DNA of 22,784 nt from Larix sibirica (lineage: Eukaryota; Streptophyta; Pinopsida; Pinales; Pinaceae), in assembly GCA_004151065.3 (NCBI GenBank), contig NWUY0300003757.1:29716-52499 (forward strand), read 5' to 3'. Shown here piece by piece: positions 1 to 9,374 of the stretch (positions are counted from its first letter, which is position 1; the number at the start of each line of letters is the position of its first letter). The translations under genes were made by a program, and so were the position numbers. Under the pieces are notes generated by a model. It saw only the letters and a program-made list of their open reading frames with translations. It ran no database searches and was not told where the DNA came from.

Positions 1-147
1 TATATTTTTGACCCCAAATCAAAAAGTGGTGCTGTATTTTTGATTCGGTGTTGTTTGGTGTTTTTTATGCAAACATATGGGTATTTCTCGCCAGAGTTCT
101 TGTTTTGAGTATAAATTTCTCGTCAATTTGTATAACTTGTTAATACT

Positions 148-410
148 AGAAGTTATAGTGGAATCCATACTAGAATTTATAGTGGAAATGTTATTGGAAG
201 CAACAATGGAAGCTATAATGGAAGCAATATTGGAAGAAAAATGGGAAGCTATAATGGAAGCAATACTGGAAGCGATACCTGGCATTAAAAAGGAAGCATA
301 ACCTGGCACTAAAAGGAATCAAAAACTATATCTAGAAGATAAGCACCATTGAGTGCCAATAAGGAATACAAAATGGAAGCAACACTAGAAGCAATCTTGG
401 AAGCATTAGT
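148..410. repeat. Degenerate 12-bp minisatellite
   Basis: From 148 to 314 the sequence divides into 14 consecutive units of 12 bp (the last 11 bp), most of the form GGAAGCWATAMT, with variants such as GGAAGCTATAAT at 208 and again at 244. Three more units follow at 375-410 after a diverged stretch, and looser GGAAGC or GGCACTAAA motifs continue to about 545. Because 12 is a multiple of three, stop-free frames arise on both strands (plus about 77-301, minus about 19-309). These frames are a by-product of the period and not evidence for a protein. Confidence 0.85.
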
Positions 411-545
411 TGTAGCTAAGAAGGAAGGCACACCTAATGCTAAACAAGGAGCAACTCTTGGCACTAAACAAAGACAAACCCAATGCAACAATAGGAGTAA
501 ATATTGGCATTAACCATACCTAAAACAAAAGTTGGCGCTAAATCC

Positions 546-1490
546 GATGCTAAAGTCGATGCAATTTGTGTCATATTTTTTAAAATTCATCTTTTGTCGG
601 ATTTAGAACCCATTTATGAGCTCAAGTTTGGCAAAAAACTACACTATAGGTCGACGCTAATGGCGTGTTTTGTTGTTATGTCTTGGGATGATTTTGAATG
701 GGTTATTAATGGATGTTGGACAACATATGGTGGAAACATTTAATATGGTCAAGCTAGGGGAGGTAAAGGGCCTATAGGATCAACAATACTTCAAATATTT
801 TATCATTGCTTGCTTTACACACATACACACATGCACACACATTATTTTTATTTTTAAATTCAAAACACATAAAAGTTTTGACAACATAACGATAAGCTTG
901 AAATTGTTGTGACCTTATATTAATGTATTAGCTACATTTTTAGCACATTCAATACTTATTTTTTTCGACTATGCAGGCTTGCATTTGGTGACATAGTTAT
1001 GAGGTCCGAGAAGTATTGAATCAACACCCAAGAATAGATGTTGTGTTCTTTTCGTATTGTTATAATGTCATATTTTAGTTGAGATCCTAATGAAAATATA
1101 CACTACAATTGTCTCTCAATGGGACACATAGCCACAATGATTGTCAAACTTGCATCGATAAGTAGTTAGAAGACTGGCATCATGTTACAAATGCTCCATC
1201 ATCAATGCAACATGAGGCCACAACGATGGTCGAAAATGCACCAATAGTGTGATGAAATACCGACATTTGATTACGAAAATGATTCAACCAAGATGGTCAA
1301 TAGTATGTTAGTACAAGTTTGGAATACCAATGTAGTTTCACAAAAATGCATGTTCAATGCAATGCCACATTGTCTCCAATGTGTGTCATAAGTGAGATGA
1401 GAAACCAATGAGTGAAAAATGTGATGAATTTACAACAAAATTATTGTGACAACATAGAATTCCATATTTCGACGTGATGATGTCAAATTC
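546..1490. other. Spacer without a recognisable gene
   Basis: I see no conserved coding frame here. There is a short CA-rich stretch near 816-842. The part nearest 1490 may be the decayed upstream RT region of the copia element that becomes recognisable just downstream, but I could not match it to any RT motif. Confidence 0.5.
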
Positions 1491-1494
1491 AGTG

Positions 1495-2150
1495 TTAGTA
1501 GAGTGTTGGAATTCACACCAAAATGTAGTTGAGACTAGACCAAACATTGCCCAAGAATTGGGAGTCTTGAGTCTATTCATGGCTAATCCTAGACATGAAT
1601 ATTGGGTTGTAGCGAAGAGGGTCTTCAAGTATTTGTAAGTTGATTCTAAAAATTCCATTTTACCATGGTGATGTTCTAGAGGACCAATAACAAATATATA
1701 GGTTTATGTGGGTTCTTACTGGTTAGTAGATGTAGTATGATAAAAGGAGATCTACTAGTGGATATGTGTTTCTATTATTTGGTGGGGAAATGAGTTGGAT
1801 GAGCAAGAGACAAGCTACGTTTTCTTTTTCCACTTCAAATCCAGGGTATAAGGAATTTACTCATGCACGTAAGGATATCATTTGGCTTATGATACTATGT
1901 TCATATGTAGGGTTAAGTTAGAGAACTATTACAATTCATTGTGATAGTAACAATTCCATTTGTCTAGCAAAGAACTTGAAATTTCATGTGAATAAAAAGC
2001 ATATTTATATTCAATGCCATTTAATTAGGTACTTGGTAGAGGATGGAAAGGTGATACTAGATCAAGTTGACAAATTGCAGAATGTTGCAAATGCATTGAC
2101 AAAACCGGTGAGCATAGGTGAGTTCAAGTGGTGATATGAATCTATGGGCC
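1495..2150 (+). pseudogene. copia polyprotein remnant: RT C-terminus and RNase H
   Basis: In the plus frame around 1512-1640 the translation contains ETRPNIAQELG and then LFMANPRHEYW, ending in a KRVFKYL-like segment. These match the end of plant copia RT (TRPDIA, then SRFM.NP..HW, then a K..RYL segment). From 1736 to about 1895 an uninterrupted frame reads KRRSTSGYVF, GGEMSWMSKRQ, then a YKEFTHARKDIIWL-like stretch, which is the copia RNase H core. Around 1938-2135 follow HCDSNNSICLAKN, NKKHIYIQCHLIR and ANALTKPV, the standard end of the polyprotein. The first catalytic segment (near 1702-1735) is disrupted by a frameshift and two stops, and stops recur near 1920 and 2133, so no functional enzyme can be made. 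RT/RNase H identity is confident from these motifs; the exact start is not. Confidence 0.85.
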
Positions 2151-2228
2151 TTATGGTCCATAGCATTTAGCTCATAGTTTTATGCATTATCTCTTATACT
2201 CTTCCAAGATATATGGCAAGTGGTAGAA

Positions 2229-2700
2229 TGTTGGGACAATTGTTTCATACACCTTGTAGTCCTATAGCAAATATAGTAGTAATTATTGAGTAGTGGCAAG
2301 GAATAAACGATGAGTAGTAGTAGGGAACAAATGTTGAGTAGTCGTAGGAAATGAATCTTGACTAGAAGTAGTAGGCCAATTAATCATTGTTGGTTTATAA
2401 CATGTAGAATTGGAAGACTATAAATGGTTTATGGTTGTTTATGCATGTTTATTAAATGCTTGGGTTGGAGCTATTATGAGTGAGTTTCCAACTTACTGTT
2501 GTGTTGCCGAAATTTATTTGGACCCTTAATGCTTTTGAATACTCTTGTTGAGAGCATAAAGACTCTATAATATATTGTAACCATTTTTTAGTTGCATGTT
2601 TTTTGTTGTTTCTTATTGCAACTATGTTTATGTAGTTTTCTGCACATTCATCTCTCTTTGATTAGTGTAAGAAGCGTATTCCACACCTCTGCTTCCTTTC
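2229..2700 (+). repeat. 3' LTR of the copia remnant (end uncertain)
   Basis: The sequence TGTTGGGACAATTG at 2229 follows a purine-rich tract (AAGTGGTAGAA), as in plant copia elements, where the LTR begins TGTTGGG. A TATA-like TATAAAT lies at 2419-2425, as expected for an LTR promoter. The right boundary near 2700 is a guess, because there is no paired LTR and no clear CA-ended terminal inverted repeat. Confidence 0.55.
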
Positions 2701-4199
2701 ATTAGTTGCATCTTTCAAACTTCATTTTGTGTGCATATGCATTATTTAGATTTTCTTTTAGCCTTCAAGTTGTGTGCATCTAATTTAATATTTCATTCAG
2801 TTAGACAGATAGATTGAGTACACCCATCCTAAAACTTTAAAAGGCGTTTGACCAAATGAATAAAGTTAAGCATATATTCTAATCTATTGTGTGTTTTTAA
2901 TTTTCTTATCTAAATTTTTAGTCTTTATTGTAAAATTTGATGAAGAGCTTCATCAAAATCATTCTCTTGTATTGATCCCTACACAAGATAAAGCCTAGCC
3001 TTTTTTCAAATCATTATAACAAATAAAAAAAAGATTATATTATAAATGGTTCACGAGAAGAGGTAAAGCAATATTATCCTTGTCTTATGCCTAGGGATAT
3101 TTTGATGTAGCTTGTCAATGGCCTGAATAGATTTGCACTTTTGGTTGTATTATATACCTTAGAAATGATCACTACTTTAAGGTTAAAGTAAATTTGGGGA
3201 AGGGTACAATAATGTGGGAGAATTGATGTCTCTATTCCTCTTACTTAAAATTTCCATGGATAGAGACACTATTCAAGTCATTGGAAACTCTCCCATGACC
3301 ATAAAATAGACAAATAATCTTATACAAATCAAAGATATCTCATTATAATCCCTAGCACATGAGCTAAAGACTATTTCATTTTTTTTTATAGAAAATCTCA
3401 TTTTCTCATATATATATAAAGAGTTTAACACCATTGTTGAAACTCTCTCAAAGGAGGATCTTCATTATAGATTAACCAAGATAGGGTAGAGGAGCATGTT
3501 GATTAATTGCTTGTGGTTAGACAAACCACTTGAGAGGGCTACTTAATTTTACCTAAAATAAAAAGTACAAATTTTCCTATTTTTTCCTTTGAAAGAAAGG
3601 AACGAGTAATAACATTAAAAATGAATTATCACTTAACAAGAGATGCATACAGCTTAATCCCTACCTTTAAGAAATTAAAAATAAAATGATAAATATCATT
3701 ACTTTAAAAAATTAAAAATTAAAACTAAAAAAATATTATTAAAAAATAAAGAACCAATTAAAAAAACACTTTGTAATTATGGCTACCTACACTTTGTACA
3801 CATAGATACCCAAAACTTCATATATAATAGTTAAAAAATCCTCTTTTACACAATAAGATATGTATAACTCTTGTTCATATTTGCTTGAATACTCCTTTAT
3901 GCATAACAAATGTCTCATCTTCTAAATTGAACATTAATGATTCAATTATTCATTTGTGCCTTTAAAAAGTCTTGGCCCAAGGATAAGAGGATATGATCAG
4001 CATAAGGATAACTATTTTCCTAAATTTGTTTAGTTGAAAATGCCATATTAAAGCTCTAGAAACTCCAATGTCGTGGGAAGGGCTTCAATTTTTCACTTTC
4101 TTTGATCAGCTTGCCTACGATACACGAGGAAATTGCTAGTATAAAATGATGAACTGTAACTCTAATATAAAATGCTATTTTTTTTAACATATAAAATGT
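2701..4199. other. AT-rich spacer, no gene seen
   Basis: The stretch is AT-rich with homopolymer runs (for example around 3670-3770) and no frame with recognisable protein motifs on either strand. A minus-strand open frame of about 70 codons from 4277 down to 4056 has no family signature and overlaps the repeats that follow. Confidence 0.5.
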
Positions 4200-4375
4200 T
4201 AATGTGTTCCCAAGTTTAGATGCTTTGAATCTTTTAATAACATCATATTCAAAATATCTTTCAATTTGAAATACCATTTAGTTCCCAATTTTAGATCTCA
4301 AAATCTCTTAATATTAAATGTTACATCAAACATCATTTAAAATACCATCTTGTTCCCAGCTTATAATAACTCAAA
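4200..4375. repeat. Three degenerate repeats of about 75 bp
   Basis: The word GTTCCCA occurs at 4205, 4281 and 4352 (spacings 76 and 71 bp). The second and third copies are preceded by AAATACCAT or AATACCAT, and each is followed by a diverged TTTAGAT/TTATAAT segment and TCAAAAT or a similar word. The copies have diverged considerably, so this is an old tandem array. Confidence 0.5.
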
Positions 4376-4477
4376 ATACTTCAACACAAAAGGTTATTGC
4401 TCATATCCATTAATCAGGGTAAATTGGCTTCATATCCCTTGTTTTTCTTCAAGTTTCTTGTGTTGCCAATCCTTATT

Positions 4478-4565
4478 GAATATGTATACATTTGCCAAGA
4501 CATTTATATGATTTGGTATAAGGAATATGTATACATTTGCCAAGACATTTATATGATTTGGTATA
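4478..4565. repeat. 45-bp tandem duplication
   Basis: Unit 1 is 4478-4522 and unit 2 starts at 4523. They are identical over 43 bp (GAATATGTATACATTTGCCA onward) and differ at 4566. Being a multiple of three, the duplication keeps a short plus frame open, giving a repeated 15-residue peptide, but nothing else suggests a real gene. The near-perfect identity points to a recent duplication. Confidence 0.9.
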
Positions 4566-4569
4566 GATT

Positions 4570-6297
4570 TATTATAGGGCACTCTAAAGTTAATGCCATG
4601 GATTCAACTTCACTTAGATTGGGCAAGCCCCAGTCTAGGGGATTGTTAATTGTAGTGTTTTAAATTAATTAGATGCATGCAATGTATTGTTAGAAGAGGG
4701 TTCGCGGTACTATGGATAATGAAGAAAAAATTACAACCCAATTTGGTATGTCCAACTATGGTATTTTTAAAAAAGTGGTGAATTTAGGATTTTATTTAAA
4801 GCATTAAGTGCTTTCCTAAGGAACATATGACAAAACAAGGAACGAAATTTAAATTAGGGCTCACTGGAACTCATTCCTGCCTTTAACTCCTTTACTATGG
4901 GATGTTTTCCTTTAGTAATTGCAGATGACTTTATTGATTGTTACATTTAACCTTAAGATAAATCATCTTGTGTAGCTGATCATTGCCATGGATAGACTGG
5001 TTTTATCCAATCTTTAACATGAGAAACTAGGTAACAACAATGCAAAATAAATCCATCCAAGGCAGCAATATGCTAAAGTATCACAAATATCGAATACGAT
5101 TGCAAGAAAGTGAATTCTCAAAAGATATGATACATCAAAATATATACAAGTGTAACAAAGTCTTAGTCAATAGGAATATCTCTAACGAAATGGCAATCCA
5201 CTAGCAAATAAATATTTCTATAGACTTGGTTTGTAATACTATGCTAATAATATTTTATTTTATTTTATAATTTTTAATATTGCGATCAATGATAAAAAAA
5301 AAAAATCAAATATTCATTAATCCAATAAATATTAAAAAAATACATATTAAAGAAAATAAAAAATAACATTATTTTAATTAACCTTAATAAATATGATGTT
5401 TTTTAATGAATTAATTGCAAACCAAGGCGGAACATATAGTCTCTCATGTAGGCATGGATTAAAAATGGAATATACCCCACATATTTCGATTTCCGCAACG
5501 CCTTTTTAGCTTTCTCCAATAACTTTGGAAGAACTCTTGGACTTTGTGTATTTATCGTGATTGGAATCATTTTAGTCACAACACGTGGCCCCTTCGGTTT
5601 ATTGGGGAAGGCTAGCAGCTAGACATTGTAGGATCATTGTAAACTCTTTTATGTCCCTAACACACCGGACATGTTGAGGACATTAACACTTAAAATATGT
5701 TAAATTTTAGGTTTACTTATCTCATCTGGCTAGAAAAACTTCAATATAACAATTTAAAAAGAAAATTATATTTAATGTTTATCTATCCTTTTAAAATTTA
5801 ATGTTATAATTTTACATGGCAAAAAGTTTTTGCATAATGGAAAAGCATAAATTATTAGAAATTTATTTTATTGTTAAACTCCAGTGGATAAGGCTGAACA
5901 TGTTACAAAACTGATTGAAAGCATGTATTATTACAATTTTATTAAATCAACAATATCTATGGATGACGGTCGAAGTTAATATTGGTTTAGGATTTAATTT
6001 AATTATAATGATTTTTAAATTAAATAATTTGAAAACAAAATATAGAGCTTATTTTGATTTTTTTATTAATACATTATAATTATTATTATTTTGAAAATAA
6101 GATATAATTTGTAAGTTAATATTTTGGAAAAAAAATATATCTTATATTTGGTTAGAATTACAAATTTTATGAATTTTTTCTTTGTCCATTTCCCAATTTC
6201 ATTATGAAGTTTATGATAGTTTGTTTTTATTTTTGTAATATTTAAATTTTTCTTAGGTTAGCAATAATAAAGAGATAATTTGATCTTCTAATTTAGG
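4570..6297. other. AT-rich spacer, no gene seen
   Basis: No protein motif is visible. Long A/T runs dominate 5230-5410 and 5740-6290. A less AT-rich island at about 5420-5690 contains an ACACGTGGC word (5581-5589; a G-box/ABRE-type core), but no coding region follows it, so I do not call a promoter. Confidence 0.5.
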
Positions 6298-6545
6298 TAC
6301 AACACGAGTGGGCCTGAAGGTTAAGAACAAGTGTTTCCTATTGGGAGATCACATGTTCACATTTACAATGGTGGGGTATGTACACCTATAGGGGGTAGGG
6401 TATGTACACCTCCATAGACTTTAGTAGTCAAATCGTTGCATGGAGGGGGTCCCTTGTCTCATAAACAAGGGAGTCTTATACACCAATTTGGTGTTTGGCT
6501 TGGTGACCTTAAAATTAGATTATTATTATGATTATTATAATTAAT
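6298..6545 (+). mobile_element. Candidate tRNA-derived SINE
   Basis: The 5' part reads GAGTGGGCCTGAAGGTTAAG (6306-6325), like the box A region of plant SINEs (GTGGCCTAGTGGTTAAG type). About 40 bp further is GGGAGATCACATGTTCACAT (6343-6362), like the box B region (GGGAGGTC..GGGTTCRA). The body has a 14-bp direct repeat (6374-6387 and 6398-6411), a hairpin with 7-bp arms CCCTTGT/ACAAGGG (6451-6457 and 6465-6471) and a palindrome CACCAATTTGGTG (6481-6493). The 3' end is an ATT-rich tail (about 6515-6545). Both pol III boxes are degenerate, so it would be an old copy. I could not define target-site duplications. It lies tail-to-tail with the LINE remnant that follows. Confidence 0.55.
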
Positions 6546-6554
6546 AAATTAATT

Positions 6555-7870
6555 TTTTCTTAATTTTGAATCTCCTTGTATCATCTTAGTTTTCTTTAAA
6601 GTTACTTATGATTATTAATGATGTTGATACTCTCAAAGGAAATCTCTTCTACAACCTCCTAATATTTAAGTAAAGAACTAGCATTTTTAGTCCACCGTGT
6701 CTTTAATTTTAAGTGACATATTAATGTTTGAAGTTGTGATAGGAAGTATCTCTTTCTTCATGTTAACCATCATATACTTGTATAATAAGTACATTATCAT
6801 ATCCCTAGTCTCCACTCGAGGAAAGCCAACCTCTAAAAGGATAGAGTAGGGTCTATTGCCTTTAATTGTTAAATTGTTATACTTCTAAAATGCTTCTAGA
6901 TTTGCTCAATTTTCCTCAAGTCTCCCTAGAAATACTACAACCTCATACTTCATTGTCATACATATTCATTGGACTAACAAACATCTCAAATTATTTTTTC
7001 CCGAAATCAAACTCAGCTTCTTTACAATTATTTTCAAGACAAAAAGAGCATTCCAATCTCCACTAATCCTTATTTCAACACTACAATTATAATTTCTAGC
7101 TTATGATGGATGTCGATTCCGTGAGACTTATATAAAGGGACTTCTTCCAATTTTTTGTTACCTTAAACAAAATTAACCATTTGACATGCATAGACTTTAT
7201 GATCATTATCTTTGTTTTATAAGTATCCACAATCACCCCAAAGCTAGTACAATTTTTTTTAAGAAGTTTAAGCTAATTTTTTAGGTTAGAAAGATTCGTT
7301 GCTAAAAGAACAATGTCGTTTGCATAATGAGGATGGTATGTATATCTATAAGGTTAGTGCTTGCACACTTGCTTCCTATTGGTAATGTTCTAACTTGATT
7401 ATGTAGATTTCAAAACGGGTAGGGGACAAAAAACATCCATGTTTGACTCCTATATTACAATTAATTTCTTCCAACTAGCACTTGTTGTTTTTAAATTTGG
7501 CATTGACTCTTTTATATTACCTTATCACTACAACTCTTAACTTCAAAGGGGGCCTAATATCTTTCAGTGTCTTCAAATGTTATCTTGAGGGATAATATCA
7601 AAAGATTTTATAAATTCAAGGAAGCAACAGATTTTATAAATTCAAGGAAGCAACAAAGGAGGAGATTGTGTTTATTGTTTCCACACTCTTCGAGTATAAT
7701 CTTAAGAGTAATTAAATAATCTAAAATCTAATCGTAACTTTGGAAACCTGCTTGTCTTTTAGCTCTCTGATCATAGTTTTCTATCTACAAGTTAATATTT
7801 TTTTCTAAAATTATATACCATACAACTTAGCCATAAAAAGGTTAACATTAAGGATCCTAAAAATTATTTG
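6555..7870 (-). mobile_element. LINE (non-LTR retrotransposon) remnant, RT region
   Basis: Read on the minus strand from 7870 downward, the fragment shows in order: a NLFMAKLYGI-like segment (about 7855-7820); RAKRQAGFQ then LDYLITLKIILEEC (7765-7670), followed by CCFLEFIKS in place of the family's CFVDFKKAFD; NIGVKHGCFLSPTRFEIYI (about 7460-7400), the plant LINE GVKQGCPLSPTLF motif; YANDIVLL (about 7335-7310), the YADD catalytic site with the first Asp changed to Asn; SFGVIVDTYKTKIMIIKS (about 7240-7190); and a downstream ISGGWNALF-like segment near 7050. A tail resembling the LINE C-terminal region runs to about 6560. Stops, frameshifts and a 26-bp internal duplication show it is dead. The endonuclease domain and 5' end are absent. 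Confidence 0.85.
7603..7654. repeat. 26-bp tandem duplication inside the LINE
   Basis: AGATTTTATAAATTCAAGGA plus AGCAAC occurs twice in direct succession (7603-7628 and 7629-7654), with no difference between the copies. Since 26 is not a multiple of three, it breaks the RT frame at the conserved CFVDFKKAFD position. The duplication must postdate the coding life of the element. Confidence 0.9.
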
Positions 7871-8640
7871 AAAAATTAATTTTGTAACTTTTTTAAAAAT
7901 AAGGATGATAAAGCTTCAATATTAGGAAATCTTTACTTAATAATAAGATTTTAAAAGTTGTGGACAAAAAGAATAAAAATATAACTACTTATTTTTAACA
8001 TTTCTACCAAATAAACCTTTAACATATTTAACTTTTTCCTTTACAAGATGCTTAATCCTGAACTTATGTCTTTGATATTGGAATAATTACCTTTGTTAAA
8101 ATAGTTTGGTTGTTATTTAATACATTAAAAGATTCATAGATCTGCTCAAGATATAACTTACCATCATTATAACTTAATTACTTATTAACTTAATTTGTAA
8201 AACATTTTAGGTTTGAATTTAGAAAAATTGAGAGTTTCTTTTGATTTCTATTAAAAATTAGATTATTTATTTATTGTATAATTTAACTTGATTTAATAAC
8301 TCTTCATTTTAAAAGAAGTAATAAAAATTTACTTATAATTATAAATTATAAATTAAAAATAACTTTGCTGTAAAGTTATTATACAAGTCTTCTATATTAT
8401 TATTAATAAAAGCTTTGTTGTAAAGTTATAATAAAGTATTTTATATTATTATCAATAAAAAGAGGTTAATTCATTCTAAGTTTTTTTGAAAAAAATAATT
8501 TAAGTAGAAACTTTTAATTATTTATGATATCTATATTTTAGATAATTAATTTAAAATGATAAATTAAAATACTTAACTACACTATTACCAAACTACATAG
8601 GACATTTATTTAAAAAAAACCAATCATATTTTAAGAAAAT
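7871..8640. other. Very AT-rich spacer with a 50-bp repeat
   Basis: No gene is visible. The only structure I see is the two-unit tandem repeat at 8363-8462. Part of the left edge may be unrecognisable upstream LINE sequence. Confidence 0.5.
8363..8462. repeat. Two tandem 50-bp units, each starting with a CTTT..AAAG hairpin
   Basis: Unit 1 (8363-8412) and unit 2 (8413-8462) start CTTTGCTGTAAAGTTAT and CTTTGTTGTAAAGTTAT and share a TATATTATTAT..AATAAAAG end. In the first copy AACTTT and AAAGTT form six-base inverted arms around GCTGT. The copies have several differences. Confidence 0.7.
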
Positions 8641-8985
8641 TCCATGTGTCAATCTTCATGCTTGCATCATTCATACCTTGTCATTTCATAGGAATAATCA
8701 TAATAATCATGTGGAGTTATAGGCTTTAGCTCTCTATTTGTAGTCATTAGAATCAATGCAATGGTAACTAGTGTGAAGGTTCTTAGTTGACATCTAGCTG
8801 GATGGGGGTAGTCTCTTGTGTAAATCGAAAGGGCAATAGTTATGCTGCCACCATTCCCACATATTTCGATCTGCACGTTGCCCTTTTAATATATTGGGAA
8901 ACTAACCATGACAGATCCATGCAAACCTCCATTTACCACCCTGTAAACAAATTTCTTAATGTTGAAGTTTGTATGGCCACCTCAT

Positions 8986-9072
8986 CCCTTTTTACCAAAT
9001 TCCTTGAATCAAATTTGGAAACCATTCTCCCTTTTAACCAAATTCCTTGAATCAAATGTGGAAAACCATTCT
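8986..9072. repeat. Tandem 43/44-bp repeat upstream of the MAKR gene
   Basis: Units 8986-9028 and 9029-9072 share CCAAATTCCTTGAATCAAAT and CCATTCT. In unit 1, CCAAATT (8995-9001) and AATTTGG (9012-9018) are perfect inverted arms around a 10-base spacer; unit 2 carries a change in the second arm (AATGTGG). The array sits about 180-270 bp before the TATA box, in what is probably the gene's promoter. No known regulatory element is recognised in it. Confidence 0.8.
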
Positions 9073-9252
9073 CTGTTATTGTGTACGTGAACCCCGAAAA
9101 CCCAATGCTTTTGCATGGAAACGCACAACTTGGAACGCATTCCAAATCTCGGCAAGGTCAATGTTCACATGAATAACAATGGTTGAATTTACATAAAAAC
9201 TTACACACTGAATGCATGCATCTCTCTGCAATCTGGGCACCGTTCCTCTCCA

Positions 9253-9259
9253 TATAAAT
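9253..9259 (+). promoter_or_regulatory. Probable TATA box of the MAKR gene
   Basis: TATAAAT lies in a less AT-rich context (CTCTCCATATAAATTACATT) 116 bp upstream of the end of the 5' leader at the chosen ATG (9375). Transcription would begin about 9285, giving a leader of roughly 90 nt. An RY-like GCATGCAT stands about 40 bp upstream (near 9213). This assignment is by position and sequence only. Confidence 0.6.
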
Positions 9260-9374
9260 TACATTACCTTCCACATAACTCTTCCATGCAATCGCTCAAG
9301 TATACCCAGGGAGCTTTATCAGTCTAGGCACTTTAAGTAATATCAGAGTTTTGCAAGCCTTCAATCCAAATTCA

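Larger units (their letters stand above)
1495..2700 (+). mobile_element. Ty1/copia retrotransposon, 5'-truncated remnant
   Basis: This fragment keeps the usual copia order at the 3' end: end of reverse transcriptase, RNase H, a purine tract (about 2217-2228) and an LTR start (TGTTGGGA at 2229). The gag, protease, integrase and most of the RT are missing or unrecognisable, so no 5' LTR or target-site duplication can be paired with it. It reads on the plus strand. Several frameshifts and stops show it is a dead copy. The copia assignment rests on RNase H lying directly downstream of RT and next to the LTR, with copia-type motifs. Confidence 0.8.

Noticed and set aside
19-309. Open frames of 74-96 codons on both strands at the left end
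   Set aside because: They are explained by the 12-bp repeat, whose period is a multiple of three; there is no conserved domain, and both strands cannot sensibly be coding.
5475-5510. Similarity between CCCACATATTTCGAT at about 5475 and at 8858, upstream of the MAKR gene
   Set aside because: Only about 15 bases match exactly, with weak similarity after; a match of this size can occur by chance in AT-rich DNA of this length.
5581-5589. ACACGTGGC G-box/ABRE-like word
   Set aside because: No gene starts nearby on either strand, so a regulatory role has no target.
9351-9374. Upstream extension of the MAKR frame to TTG at 9351
   Set aside because: A eukaryotic gene would normally start at ATG; the first in-frame ATG is 9375, and the eight extra residues resemble nothing in the family.
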